A stretch of 64,000 nucleotides of DNA from Antedon mediterranea (lineage: Eukaryota > Echinodermata > Crinoidea > Comatulida > Antedonidae), in the NCBI RefSeq assembly GCF_964355755.1, contig NC_092676.1, positions 10,274,288 to 10,338,287 on the forward strand. Reading direction: 5' to 3'. Below are positions 48,497-60,413 of the stretch, piece after piece; positions within the stretch are counted from its first letter, which is position 1; the number at the start of each line of letters is the position of its first letter. A program made the position numbers and the translations under genes. The notes under the pieces were generated by a model, which was not told where the DNA came from, did no database searches, and saw only the letters and a list, made by a program, of their open reading frames with translations.

Positions 48497-48720
48497 TTAG
48501 GGTCTGGTTTCTATTTAAAAAGAAAAAAAAAAGAACGGTTTCTTGGAAATCGATTTTGTTTATAAATAAAGATTGCATTGCAGGTTAATTTTTTACTCCA
48601 ATAAAACTGGTTCCATCCATGTGCGGTCGTTATGAATGTAGGTCATTATTACCCACAATGCAGTTCTTTTGGCGGAAATGCAATTGGGAATTTGTTTACT
48701 TTTTTCCGCCGACTCATTCA
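48497..48720 (+). repeat. Harbinger-like arm, second diverged copy
   Basis: TTAGGGTCTGGTTTCTATTT, GGTTTCTTGGAAATCG, GATTGCATTGCAGGTT, ACTGGTTCCATCCATGTGCG align with 38,617-38,820. Confidence 0.55.
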
Positions 48721-49092
48721 CCCGATTCTTCAAATTCAAAATTAAATATGGATATCTTTACATTGCTAATGCTAAGCCTATATCTGAGAAACACTTCCCA
48801 GAGTAGCCTAGTTAAAAAGAACTGAACTTTTGGCGACAAGGTGCAAGAAGAAGACAAATGTTTGCAGGTGTGCTGATCATAGGGACGTCGGCTAACATCA
48901 TTTTTCTTTCCCACGAAACTGTCTGCCACGGGTCATTCCATGTCAAATCACCCAATGGGTTAAACCCTACTTTCTTCAAATTTGCTCAAATTTGGTTTTT
49001 GGGTTATTTTTAGCTAAAAAAACAGAAATATTTAATTTGGCACAAAGGCTCTGCGAAAAGAAATGGATTAATTAAAAATACTAATTCAAGTA

Positions 49093-49600
49093 CTAAATTC
49101 TGAAGATATTTTGTTTACTTTCTGCATTGTAACGGTATTGCATCCAATTTGCTTTTTTGGATGCACGGATGCATTGTCCAGCTACTTGCAGCACAAGCAT
49201 GTTGTGCCCAAACTGCTCCACAGAGGGGTTGTCGTGAGAGCGACCAATACCTCGCTGTTTACAAAAGTATTCTTCTAAGGGGTCCTGGTTAAATTTGTCA
49301 CTCAGGATAAATTTTATTCCCTGGTCTGATGAAAGCAAGTTTTGTGACAGCTGCACGAATAAACGAACTGAGAAAAAAAAGTAGAATATTATGTTAACAG
49401 ACCTAAACCATAAGACCCTGAACCATAATAAGCATACATGACAACAATAATAAAAAATACTAGCATTACCATAAGCGTATACCAATGGTGGTTTGTGGGC
49501 TTAGAATCATCTTTTTTTTCATAGCTGGTGTGGCATCCTCTAAATTCTAAATTTGTTCTTCCCAGTCATCAAAAAATGACAAGAATTCCCCTCCAAGCCA
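49093..49600 (-). pseudogene. P-element-like transposase, C-terminal exons
   Basis: Exon 49,600 to about 49,487 (WLGGEFLSFFDDWEEQ, then MKKKMILSPQTTIG) and exon 49,367-49,093 (LLSSDQGIKFILSDKFNQDP, LEEYFCKQRG, DNPSVEQF). Acceptors CTCAG|TGG and CTCAG|TTC are clear. F-x-L-(S/T)-x-K-F-x-Q-D-P-(L/V)-E with QR-x-x-G and DNP is characteristic of P-like transposase C-termini. TAG just after EEQI breaks the first exon. No 5' exons were found upstream. Confidence 0.65.
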
Positions 49601-49735
49601 CTGAGAAACAAACAGTAAAGTAGATATGACAACCTTTTTTACACCAAACTATGATGACGTTTATGTTAAATAAAGTAAACATACTGTTTTTGTATATTAA
49701 ATAACATCTAAAAACAATGTTTTTTTATTACCAGT

Positions 49736-50400
49736 TACAGTAGAACCTTCATTTTACGTACGGTACGGGACCAAAAGGCGTACGTAAAACAAGAGATTCG
49801 TAAAATCCAGGTTGACCTTAAATTGACCCCAAATACGTAGAGATTGTAGCTATAAATGCTACCGTGTTTGCCTAGGCCTACTTGACTGTACAGCATGGAG
49901 TCCTCCTAAATACCAAGACCTACCAAGACCTGTCAATTTGAAGTGTTAATTTAACGAAATATGATATATATAGACTTCTAATAGCATTTCCAACAATAAA
50001 ACCTCAATTTTAGTGCGATATAGACATCAAAAATGTTAAATAATCGACAAGCTTCGCGTTCGCGAAACGAACTGAGTTAATGCATACATTGCGTCACAAA
50101 TGGCCATATTGCGTCAACTAGTATGACCTACCAAGAACTACCAAGACCTGTCAATTTAAAGTGTTATTTTAACGAAATATGATATATATATAGACTTCTA
50201 TAGCATTTCCAATAATAAAACCTCAATTTTAGCCCGATATAGACACCAAAATTGTTAAATGTAGGCCTACGGACACAGTAGGCCTACGACAGGAGAGCTG
50301 CGTCGAGTGTCAGTGACCCATACTATGTATGCGATTATTTAACATTTTCTAAACATTTTTGGTGTTTATATCGCCAATTTCACTAGAACCATGTGTATGC
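49736..50400. repeat. CAGTAGAACC terminus and a ~217-bp-spaced tandem duplication
   Basis: TACAGTAGAACCTTCATTTT at 49,736 is a left terminus of the family at 7,896. Then CTACCAAGACCTGTCAATTT..ACGAAATATGATATATATA..AAAACCTCAATTTTAG occurs at about 49,917 and 50,132. A partial inverted form begins near 50,338. No right terminus found. Confidence 0.55.
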
Positions 50401-52821
50401 CAATTTGGTGTAATAGTTATGTAACCAGACTTTCAACAAACAATAATTTCAGTTGACTAACATTGGAACAGCAACGCCAAAAACAAACGGGCGAATTTTG
50501 AAAATATAGGTTTTTTAAAACTACTCGTATAACGAAACCTGTAAATTAAATCAAATTATGTTATAAAATTACAAATCACAAATTATAACTATTATAATTT
50601 CATCATATAATACATTACAAAGGAAAAACATAATCAAATAAAAAATTAAAATTAAAAGCAACAAACAAAAACAACAAAGATATCCATCTAACAAATTAAA
50701 TAAAGGTTCATAAAAATTATTCTACTCTCTAACCATTTCATATTTGATTTATAAATTCTTCTAATTTTATCCATTTTCTATTAAAAATACTGTCCTTAAA
50801 ATTCTGATGATAAATAAATTTTTCTGTTTCATAAAACCTTTTTAACTCGTTCATAACCACTTTGATAGTTGGCTTTCATTTAACTAGTTTACATTTATAA
50901 ATTATAACTCTTGCCTCTTGTACAAAAATGAAGTTTTTTGGACAAGTACTTCTCGAGAAAATACAATTTCAGTTTACTTGTTACTTTAGACTGCGTCGCC
51001 GGCTTTTGAAATTTCTTTCCTATCTTTTAACACTAGCAGGTCTTAAAACTATACTAAAAAGTGGTTCAGAATTGGGAACGTGGTACGGATTTCCCCCACA
51101 ATTTAATGGTGTGTTCCTTGACCACAATCTATCTGTATTTTCATTTTAGTAAATATCTTGTAAATACTTTTTGACTAATCCTCCTTAGCAGAGGTAAAAA
51201 ACACAGGCCATTGACTACATATACCTCCTTGCCGGAGGTAAATAATGTTCCTCCACAGACGATCAGGTAAACCCCGTATCACCCACTAACGTAACAATCA
51301 ACCACTAATATAACAGTAACCACTAACTAACTAACAAAAATCAACCACTGTAACAATTTCAGGAACTACTTGCGTAACAGTTTAGTGGTTAATTGTACAT
51401 TAGTGGCTGATTCTGATTCTTACGTTAATAGGTGAGATACAGACCCGACCCCTTGTTTGCAGAATAAACGATCCTGATCGTATCAATTCAGTTTCCAAAA
51501 TAATATACTATTTTTCCAAATTACACTAAAAATGTTTCACTTGTTTTAAAAAACAAATCAAAACCTATAGGCAACATCTGGTAAATAAATTAATAGCCGA
51601 AATTAACTTGATAATCTATCTAATTCTCCCTATAATACTGGAGTATTGTACGCAATATCCAGTCGTCTCAAGTCAATTTCGTCTAAGTCGACAGTTATGA
51701 AATGCAAACACAACACTCCCGGTTTCATTAAAACTCGATATAATTCAACAAACACATACATTCATTTCTAAACAATATTCTTTAATATTACGTAACAATC
51801 GTTAAACAACAACACTAAAATTTTTTAAATAATCTGTAGTCTGATATAAACTACAAAATTATAGTACTAATAATTGTTTAGTTTATATTTAGTAGTAAAT
51901 TAACCTTGCGTCATTGTGCAAAACTATATATACTACGCTACAAAAATACATGCATTACTATGCTTTTAAATAAGGTAAAAAAAAAAAATTATTGTGTTGG
52001 CCACGTTTTGGGTTTTTTTTTCAGACCAAAAATGTGTTGCCGGCAAATTAATAAACAATTTACACAAATGATACAAACAGATTTTTAAACACTTTTCATA
52101 TCACCCTAGCCTCATGCTAGCTATAATTGATTCAACAAAAGTTTAAAAAAGGTTTATTTAAAACTAGCGTTTTGAGGCAAAATGGCCTAGGCTAGCCCTA
52201 CTAGGCTCTAGCTCCATTTTTAAAGCCAACAAAAACAATCAAGATCGAAATAAACTATTTCTGTGTTATATGCTACATTACGCAAGTTTATATTATTCTA
52301 GATGAAAAATATTGACTTAAATTTATATAGTTTTATCCATACGTAATTACACTGGCATTAAAGGTTTAACATTAAAAATGTAGGCCGTTATGAGCCATAT
52401 TTAGGTATGTTAAAGAAAAATAAATGTTATTTGAATTTCAATCATTTTTATGTCAAAAAATAAATTTAAAAAATTGGTCAATTGGTTGTTTAGTTAGGGA
52501 TTATTTAGATATTTAATGTCGCCGATAATTTCTCAACAGATAGTATAGCAAATTTGTGACCTTTTTACATTAGTTTATTACAAAAGTTGCAGGACATGCT
52601 CTGAACATCAAATACATAACTACAGACATATATCAAGATGGATGAGCCTTGAATGATGTTTAATGTTCTACCCCTACCCCAAAATATAGATATCTGGGAA
52701 TGGGATAAGAGCGCATTTGTCCATGTTCTTCAGCAATGATTATTATATACTGTAATAGTTGCTTTTCCATACCTATATTAATGTAAATTCCAAAGTTAAT
52801 TTTCTAAATTGCACACTGCCT
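50401..52821. other. No recognised gene
   Basis: Very AT-rich. (C)CACTAACTAAC-type words at 51,280-51,340 and the ORF 50,928-51,149 (73 aa) were examined without result. Confidence 0.4.
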
Positions 52822-54700
52822 TTATTGGATGACCAGGTAACCTTGGGTAAAATCAATGGTTAAAGAGTACATTGAAATATTCCAGCTTTCGGCATCCTCA
52901 TCGTATATTTCGTCTGGACCCCAATATTGAATACGATATTTTGATTTTCCTCTCAAAAACTTCTTGACTCTCCCAGAATAGATAGTAATATCTTTTGTGC
53001 TTTCTTCATACCATGCATGCTGTAGAAAGCCTTTGAGTTCACCAGCTAGGATGGCCTCCATCCCACTTTGAAAAATCATCCACTCTGCATTTTCATTAAT
53101 CATTTCCGTTAGACCCTTTGATTTTAGCTCTTTCTCCAGTTTTCTTCTTTCTGCAATTCTTTTGTTTATTTCTTCCTCCACTTCTCTTGTGGTTTTCTTC
53201 CTTTCTTCTCTCCGATTCCTTCCTTTGACAGTCAATTTTAGAAGATTGATTTTGAATGGAAGATTAAGGTTCGCCAGAAATTCTGTTGTCTTATTTTTTC
53301 TAGCCTTGATGCCACATGCAAGAAAATCTAATGTCGCGTTTGGTTTCATGGTCTGTCTTGCGGAAAACATACCCATCATCTGCTCAGCTTCGATGTTGTG
53401 AAGCCGAGCAGATGATGTTTTTCCCCTTAGCTCATCCGAAATGTCCATCTTAGCGTAATTAGCATACTGTCGTACTAAAACCATCTTTGTTTTTGTACTA
53501 CAACTTCGCATCATCGTTGGAAACAAATCAACGTTGGTTGGTGGTGCCTGTAGTTGCTTGATTTCCACTTGTACAGATTTTATAATATCGTACTCATTAA
53601 AGTGGCTCAGCTTTGTTCCTTTCTCTACATAGAATCTGCTCATCCACAGAGAAGTAATCAGTTTCCCTATCAAAGCAAAAACATGCAGTTCACATTGAGA
53701 AAAGTCAGTGGAATATGACCGCTTCATAGCCCTGCATAATGTGGCACAACTCAAATTTGATGAATCAAAAAGATTTGTAAAAAATTTTTGCTCTGTGAAA
53801 CACGATATGCAGCCGGTTACCACAGAATCTTGGCAGGAAACCTTTTTGATAACCTCTCTCTTTCAACTCATTCTTGAAACCTCTTGGGTCGCCTTTCCCA
53901 TCTGCATACTGCATTTTACTAATGTTGTACACGATACGCTGAGTAATGCATCAATTGCTAAACAAGTCTTTTTGTTGATTGCCAGTTTCCTTTTCCATGT
54001 TTACAAGGACTGTTCCACAGTCTTTCGCTATTGATTCTAGTGGGTGGAGGTGACAGTTTAATTCAGTCAAGCTAACATCCCATTTCTTTTCGAGAAGTGT
54101 TATAGTAGAATGATTAACAATGACTCGGTCACTCATTGTTAAAGTGATTTTACCTATCAGCTGTTGTCGAATATCAGTAAATATGGTTTCTTTATAGACA
54201 GTTGTGTAGATGGATGCCATGCTATTGATACACTCGTCAATCTGCTCTAGGTAATCCAAGTGAGTTGCCAGTTCATCAAATGCGATGACCTTACAATCAT
54301 TCTCACTACTCACATAAACTCCATTGACATGAGTTCCTTTTTGGGTTATGGCATCAACCCCTATAGATAATTGATCTGCTTCCAACATAAACTTTGCCGC
54401 CTAGTACCCAGAAACAGCACCCAGCTCTCTGGCCATATTTTCCACTTAGCTACGTTTCGGAGCATTATGTTAGTCACCATTTGCCCAAATGTACATTTGG
54501 ATGTTACAATAAGATGCTCTATATGTTTTGTTGGAACACCCAAGTTCAACATGTAGAAAATCAACTCCCTGGTTACGTAACTGAATGTGTTGCCTAGCTT
54601 GCAATTCCACACACTGATGTTTTCTTTCAAGGCTTCAATTAACTTTTCTTTATAACTGAAGACTACATTTTGTATCCGTTTATCTACATAACCTGTTTGA
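52822..54700 (-). pseudogene. RNase-H-like transposase core and C-terminal region of an OTU-linked gene
   Basis: From upstream: 54,630-54,400 (ELIFYMLNLGVPTKHIEHL), 54,388-53,951 (LSIGVDAITQKGTHVNGVYV, then TMSDRVIVNHS and LTELNCHLHPLESIA), a stretch at 53,930-53,790 in another frame (YADGKGDPRGF, FLPRFCGNRLHIVFH), and 53,780-52,822 (FALIGKLITSLWMSRFYV, EAEQMMGMFSARQ, KARKNKT, a charged coiled coil, IYSGRVKKFL and YRIQYWGPDE). The Asp in GVDAITQKG and that in MSDR, with HLHPL, look like acidic residues of an RNase-H-like core. The arrangement recurs in uncharacterised repeat-borne proteins of many invertebrates, but I cannot name the superfamily. Frameshifts near 54,390 and 53,790 break it. 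Confidence 0.6.
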
Positions 54701-54833
54701 TATTAAACTAAAACTCTAAAATCACAAATTGAGAACACGTCAATGCATGCAAAATAACAACTATTTAAAACTGCAATATACTACACTACAAAAATACATA
54801 CCATGCTTTTAAATCACTTCTAATGCGGTTAAC

Positions 54834-57800
54834 AACCTACAGTATCTCCGTCAGTTTGATAGTTGACTTGGCAGGCAATTTAATCTCCAAATCAAAATCC
54901 AAACCCTCTGGAATTTTTAAAATTTCACCATCTTCGAGGATTACGTCTACGGGATATCTAAAAATGAAATAATAACAAAACAATGAAACATTAAAAAAAT
55001 AACATTGCAGGTTCTTTTTATAAACCAACACATTGACCTTCCTTATCTTTCCATGGATGAAACGGAAAACATCTTTCACGAAAACATTTGTATTATTATA
55101 GCCCTGCAGTAGAATATTTTGAATATGATCCCTAAATGCAATAGAATTCTATATAGGGTATTTACAAATTTAAGTACAGATGTGGTATTAATGAATTGTA
55201 CAATTACAATAATTAGTTACTGCAACTTACTTGATATACACTATCACAAACACTTTCATCTCCACTTGATATTAATATTTCAGCAAGCTGAAAATACAAA
55301 ATAAGCCAAGTTTTGATTTTTTTAAATGTAATATAGTACATTAATATATAAATTAGGGTTGATAATTAATGTTTAATAAAGACAGATTTTGAATATTTGA
55401 ATAGTGGGTATGTGTGAAATAAATACATACAGTATTTAGAAATATGATAAAAGTATACATACTGTATTATACAAAACTAATTTCTCTCCTTCCTGGTAAA
55501 TTTACCCAAAAAATTCATACTGTACACTAATAAAAAAAAAAGACACATTTGTAAATGTTCTAAAAGCTACACTGTATCTTAAAGAAAACAACAAAAACGT
55601 TTTGGAAACTCATAATCAATATCATCTTATATCAGTATTATCAACTTTATAGGCCTATCTGCATCTGGGCTTTCAAAAGCAATTATTCATAAACCAAATA
55701 AACACAAAATTACAAAATTTACCACTAAATGCCCTGCCTTTAAAAACACTGAGACCAGGATTGTATTCTTCTGGACCAAAATGCTCAAATATCTTGGCTT
55801 TTTTGTGCCTCTCTGTTTTTTTGTGTTTTTCCACAGATTCTGTAAATACAAAAACATACAATATTATCCCATAACAATTTCTAAAGTATGGCCTAAAAAA
55901 GTAAAAATATAGGCAATTCATAAGACAATTATCTTTTAAATACTCGTAACTTTAAGAAGATTTGCTGACTTCATCAGTGCTAATTTTCAATCTCTGTCTT
56001 GAAATTGTAGATAATAGTTAAAAAAATAATTCAAAAAGTGTTTAATGTATATAAACTATACAATCATATTATTCAGCTCAATATCATTCATTCTGTTCTA
56101 TTGGATGTTGTAAGAGTTTAAGAAATGTCAGTCCATTTTTTAATATTATTACACACAGTATAATCGTAGATAAACATTCTAAAACATAAGACTAACCTGC
56201 ACGGTTCCCCTCGTCACATTTGGATACAACTGGACACCCAACTTCTGTTAGCAATTACATGTATGATTCCCAGTATATGCAAAGTACACATCTGAGTTTC
56301 CACATCCAAGGTTACAGCTTGGTTCCCACTAGAACGTAACGCAAGGACGTAAACGCAACGTAAGCGTTTTAACCAATGACAAGCGAAGTTATAGACAGTT
56401 AGCAATCACAAGCGAATAAGCCATCGCTTGTGATTGGTCAATTCACTTGCGTTGCGTTACGTCATTGTGTTGCGTCGCTAGTGGGAACTGCAACTGTCAT
56501 TCTCTATTGAGAAGAAAAGAAAAAGTAATTAAAAATAAATCTGATAACAAGAATAAAACAAACTAATTAAAAGAAACAACATTACTCTTCAGCAAGTAAA
56601 CAGATTTAAGAATGCCTGATGAGTTTGTCTGGATATTAGCAAAAGCGTTTAAATGCAATAAACTAAATACAATTTTGAAAATGAAAGCACGATAAACTTA
56701 CATTTTCAATTGAATTGACATACCGATTTTGTAAAGGTAGTCACGAATTAAATCAAAAACTTCCTCTTCTTCTATCGAAAAAAGCAAGCTAAGCATTGGT
56801 AAAAACACCGGTTTTCATTCCCCGGTGGGTCAGCTTTCAAAGTAAGTCCTCGCTTTTTTGCTTCGAGAAGGCACAACACCCAGTCATTGTGAAGTAAGGA
56901 AAAAATAATCAATAAATATTCTCCCGCATATGGCCGTACAGTGTTAATAACACGTGCACTGCTATTTTCTTTAAAAACCAGCACGGTAAGAAATATCAAA
57001 ACATTTTTACTTTTTTTGGTAACTCTAAAGGAAATGTTAAAAACTGGGAGCACGAAGAGTCATTTAAGGTTGATTATCCTACTATAGTATATAGCAACTA
57101 CAGAAATCGTCGAAATACTGTCGGTGAATAAAAAAAAAGGCACATACGGATGGCAGCTATCCACACACAACTTACACAAATAATTTGACAACATGATGAA
57201 TATTTATTTATTTATTCATTTTTATTTCTAATGATATAGCATAGGCCTATGTTATAAAAATTTAAATAATTGATTTATATAATAGCATATTAAGATATGC
57301 CTCGCGGGTTTTTGAAATTTTAAAATACATGCCTCGCACTTTTGGAAATGATAAAACGGTGCTTAGCATGCCTCGCACTTTGTCAACACTTCTATAAATC
57401 AATTAAATAAGAAATTACACATGTTTATGTCAATTGCCCTCCAAAAATATGCTCGTCCCGCTATATTGCCGTATTTCTGTTGGTTACGTTTCCCTGAAAA
57501 GTATTGTTTGCCATCGACCGATCTTACCTTTCCCAAAAAAAAAGCCTATTATTGCACGCATCTAAAACCAATCACACAATCTCCTCATTTCCCAAATCCA
57601 AATGCCAAAGTTACACAAAATTCCTGCTGGGTAATATAAAATATAAAAGTACATACCCTTCGTTCTCATTGCCAAGCCTGATGACCACCCCTTCTAAAAA
57701 TTCAGAATCGTCAGTCTTAAATTAGACATTGTTTAATAAATAACTACAACGTACAAATCATATCTAATTCTCAAAATACAAAGCAATTCACCATCATTTT

Positions 57801-58796
57801 TCCAAGTAAATTCATTTTTTTTTCAATATTTATTAATTTCAATAACGCTATTTCCATTCCAGTTATGACATGTTTCATTCTTCCTTAAACCTTTATTTAC
57901 TTCACTATCAAAATAAAAATATCTTTGTATTAAATCGCGTGCAATGCGACTCTACAGCTCACTATGGTTGGTCGGTAAACACGCGACTGCAGCCATGTAT
58001 ATGGCCTTGTTAACAGACATATTTATTTATTTATTCAATTTAACTAAAATATATTGGTAATGATTAAATAACATTTGAGTAGGCTATACGCTTAAAAAGT
58101 CAAGCCTTCCTACACATCTCAAGCTTAAATTATAACACAAAATATGTTGAGCTTAAAATATTCAATATCACTTTACCGATACTAATTATACAACCAACAA
58201 ACTAACATAAAGAACAACATCGTAGTGCAATTATTTTATCACACTCCAACCCGAGACACCTTGCCCAGGCGACAGACAGAATTAGGCCGAGAGCATGCCT
58301 ATTTGGTAAATATCAAGCCGCCATAAACCTCAAACTTGGCATGCAAAATAAAAAAACCATCACAACACTCGATCTCGTGCTTTTAAGTTTATTTGTTTCC
58401 TCTACCACTACCGCCAAAATGGTCACCTATTTCAGTGCTTTCCAGTCAATCAACTGACTTTTATCTCCCCAAAGGACTAAATAAATATTTGATTCCTGTG
58501 TGCCTATAACTTCAGACATCGTCTCTTATAAGTGGGTGTCTCCACTAACTTCCCCACCTAATTGATAAAGTAAAGTTGCTTTGTGACTAATAGCACAACA
58601 GGTTTTTCAACTTGGACGCATTATTTAAATTGATTTTGTTTTTTAATGAAATAAAAAAAAAGTAATCTATTAAATACAAATATTCATCAATAATTACCTC
58701 AAATACATTTCCTTTCACCGATATCCTTCGTTTAGGGGGGCTTCCCTTCGCTTCCTTCACAGTAACCACCTCTGGCTTCAAAAATTTATCAATCAA
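54834..58796 (-). pseudogene. 5' exons of the same gene, including an OTU-like domain
   Basis: Exons with good splice signals: 58,796-58,698 (PEVVTVKEAKGSPPKRRISV), 57,715-57,657 (TDDSEFLEGVVIRLG), 56,968-56,724 (LLHNDWVLCLLEAKKRGLTL, NENRCFYQCLACFF, EEVFDLIRDYLYKI), 55,839-55,723 (KHKKTERHKKAKIFEHFGPE), 54,957 downward (YPVDVILEDGEILKIPEGLD). N-x-C-F-Y followed by a helix is the start of an OTU cysteine protease domain (deubiquitinase fold), with the Cys nucleophile present; the later His is not located. One base must be removed from a T run near 56,784 to stay in frame. Exon linkage is inferred from strand, order and splice sites; the 54,957 exon meets an early stop near 54,837. Confidence 0.5.
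56332..56488. mobile_element. 157-bp miniature element, GGTTCCCACTAG ends
   Basis: GGTTCCCACTAGAACGTAAC.. and ..GCGTCGCTAGTGGGAAC. Internal inverted AATCACAAGCGA / TCGCTTGTGATT and repeated ACGCAACG words. It lies in an intron of the OTU-linked gene. TSD not evident. Confidence 0.6.
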
Positions 58797-59229
58797 TCTT
58801 GATTGATTGAAAAGTCACCAACTCTGCACAACACCTATAACCACAAAAAAATAAAAAGACATGACTGTACAACATAAATCAAACAATACATTCAACTCTG
58901 AACTACCACAACATAAATGACTAATCTATACCTAACCACTATAAAACAAAATAAATTAACAAGCATTAAAAAATGTTGAGGTTGACATGTTTAATAATGT
59001 TGTTAAAAATTTATAAACCACAGTGGAGGTAAGGTTTTTTTTAGGTTTTTTTTTTTATGATTTTCATTGTCATTATCATAACGAATGTTTAGTCAGGAAA
59101 AAATGTTATTTAAACGGTGGTCACAATTTGTTCAATGCAAATGAATACCTGTTTACCTATTTCTATTAGGCCATGTAAAAAAAAATTGTTGATCGTCTTT
59201 TTTTTTTTTAAGTCAGGAGGGAGGAAGGC
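57716..59229. other. Introns/5' flank of the OTU-linked gene, otherwise featureless
   Basis: AT-rich. Apart from the 58,796-58,698 exon, no gene or clear repeat was found. Long T runs follow at 59,190-59,260. Confidence 0.4.
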
Positions 59230-59260
<31 letters not shown>

Positions 59261-59690
59261 ATAAAAAAAGCAGCAAAGCATCATGAAAGTGTAACGATTC
59301 GACAAAATGTTGAAATGTTGCTTTTGTTCCAATTGCTTGCGCATGCCATCAGTACAACAAATGCACTAGGCCTAGCATTTTGGGGCATCGTAATTTCGGG
59401 AACTGTAGGTGTTTGGACAAACTTAATGAACGAACCTAGTTTATCCACGATGTCACTCAGCTTAGACTGGGCCAATACTTTGATCATACCATCTCCCTTT
59501 CCGGGCTTCCTATCGCTGGCGTATACTGTAGGCAACGTAGGCCTATCGCCGAACTTCCCCGTGTACAATTCAACATACAACTCTGATAATGTTACATCAG
59601 CCGTGACTTCGCAGCCAAACCAATCTTTATTCGGCGAACCACAAAAGGCATTTAAGCTGCGTAAAACGTATCAATAAAGATCTTTTGTTC
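59230..59690 (-). other. Open frame ending in poly(A), possible retrocopy
   Basis: On the - strand an open frame of about 130 codons (DWFGCEVTADVTLSELYVEL, SDRKPGKGDGMIKVLAQSK, DIVDKLGSFIKFV) ends at a stop near 59,279 and runs straight into ATAATT and a ~25-nt A run (59,233-59,258 on the + strand as T). That suggests a reverse-transcribed transcript end. Family not recognised. The + strand ORF over the same bases (59,117-59,677) starts in poly-T and is the shadow. Confidence 0.35.
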
Positions 59691-60164
59691 GGAAATCACG
59701 TGTAAAAAGAACCCACGCTGTACAGCAGGCCAGCGAAAAAAAATTAACAAAATCAAGCTAGATACCTGTATCTTGCACATGCGCATATTGATACTATCGA
59801 TAGAGGGCAAGATAATCGCGATGAATTTCTGAATTTTGCGATCGCGACGACTGATCTGAGGTTGAAAAACGGGATTTTCGCCCGGAGTTTCACGGTTAAA
59901 AAAAAAAAAAAAAAAAATGAGGCGGCCAAACACAACTTTGTCCACAATTCTTGTTTTCCAAGATCAAAAATCACTTCTTTTATCAACGCTAATTCTAATT
60001 CTAACAATAAGGCTACCACTATTGACAATAAATATACTTTAATAACAATTGTTCATTGCATTATCCTTCTTGGTCAATAATGTCCAATGACATTATTTGT
60101 TTTTCCACTTTTGTGACCAGACACGTTTGGGAATACATCTAAAATGTTGCCTGCCACTTATTTT

Positions 60165-60360
60165 AATATGTCCTTCTTGCAAAAGTACTCAGTACCGTCA
60201 TCAGTGAAAAGAACATATCCTGACCTGCACAATAAATATGTAATAATTACAAAAATACAAAAGCCAAAAAAAAACCAAAAAACAACCAGCTTCAACATTA
60301 TTGGCCCCCTGAAAATGAATCAATTTCATTTTCTTCTTCATGTCCATGTCCACTAAATAA
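60165..60360 (-). other. Two short exon-like blocks of unknown origin
   Basis: TTTATTTAG| followed by HGHEEENEIDSF, and TTATTGTGCAG| followed by SGYVLFTDDGTEYFCKKDI with a stop at about 60,165. They have splice-like acceptors but no identified partner exons. Confidence 0.25.
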
Positions 60361-60413
60361 AAAAAGAAGGGAATTGTATAATAAATATTATGAAAGTAAT
60401 AAAGAAATCAATA

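Noticed and set aside
59117-59677. 186-aa + strand ORF with a hydrophobic stretch
   Set aside because: It starts in poly-T, overlaps a better opposite-strand frame that ends in poly(A), and shows no domain.
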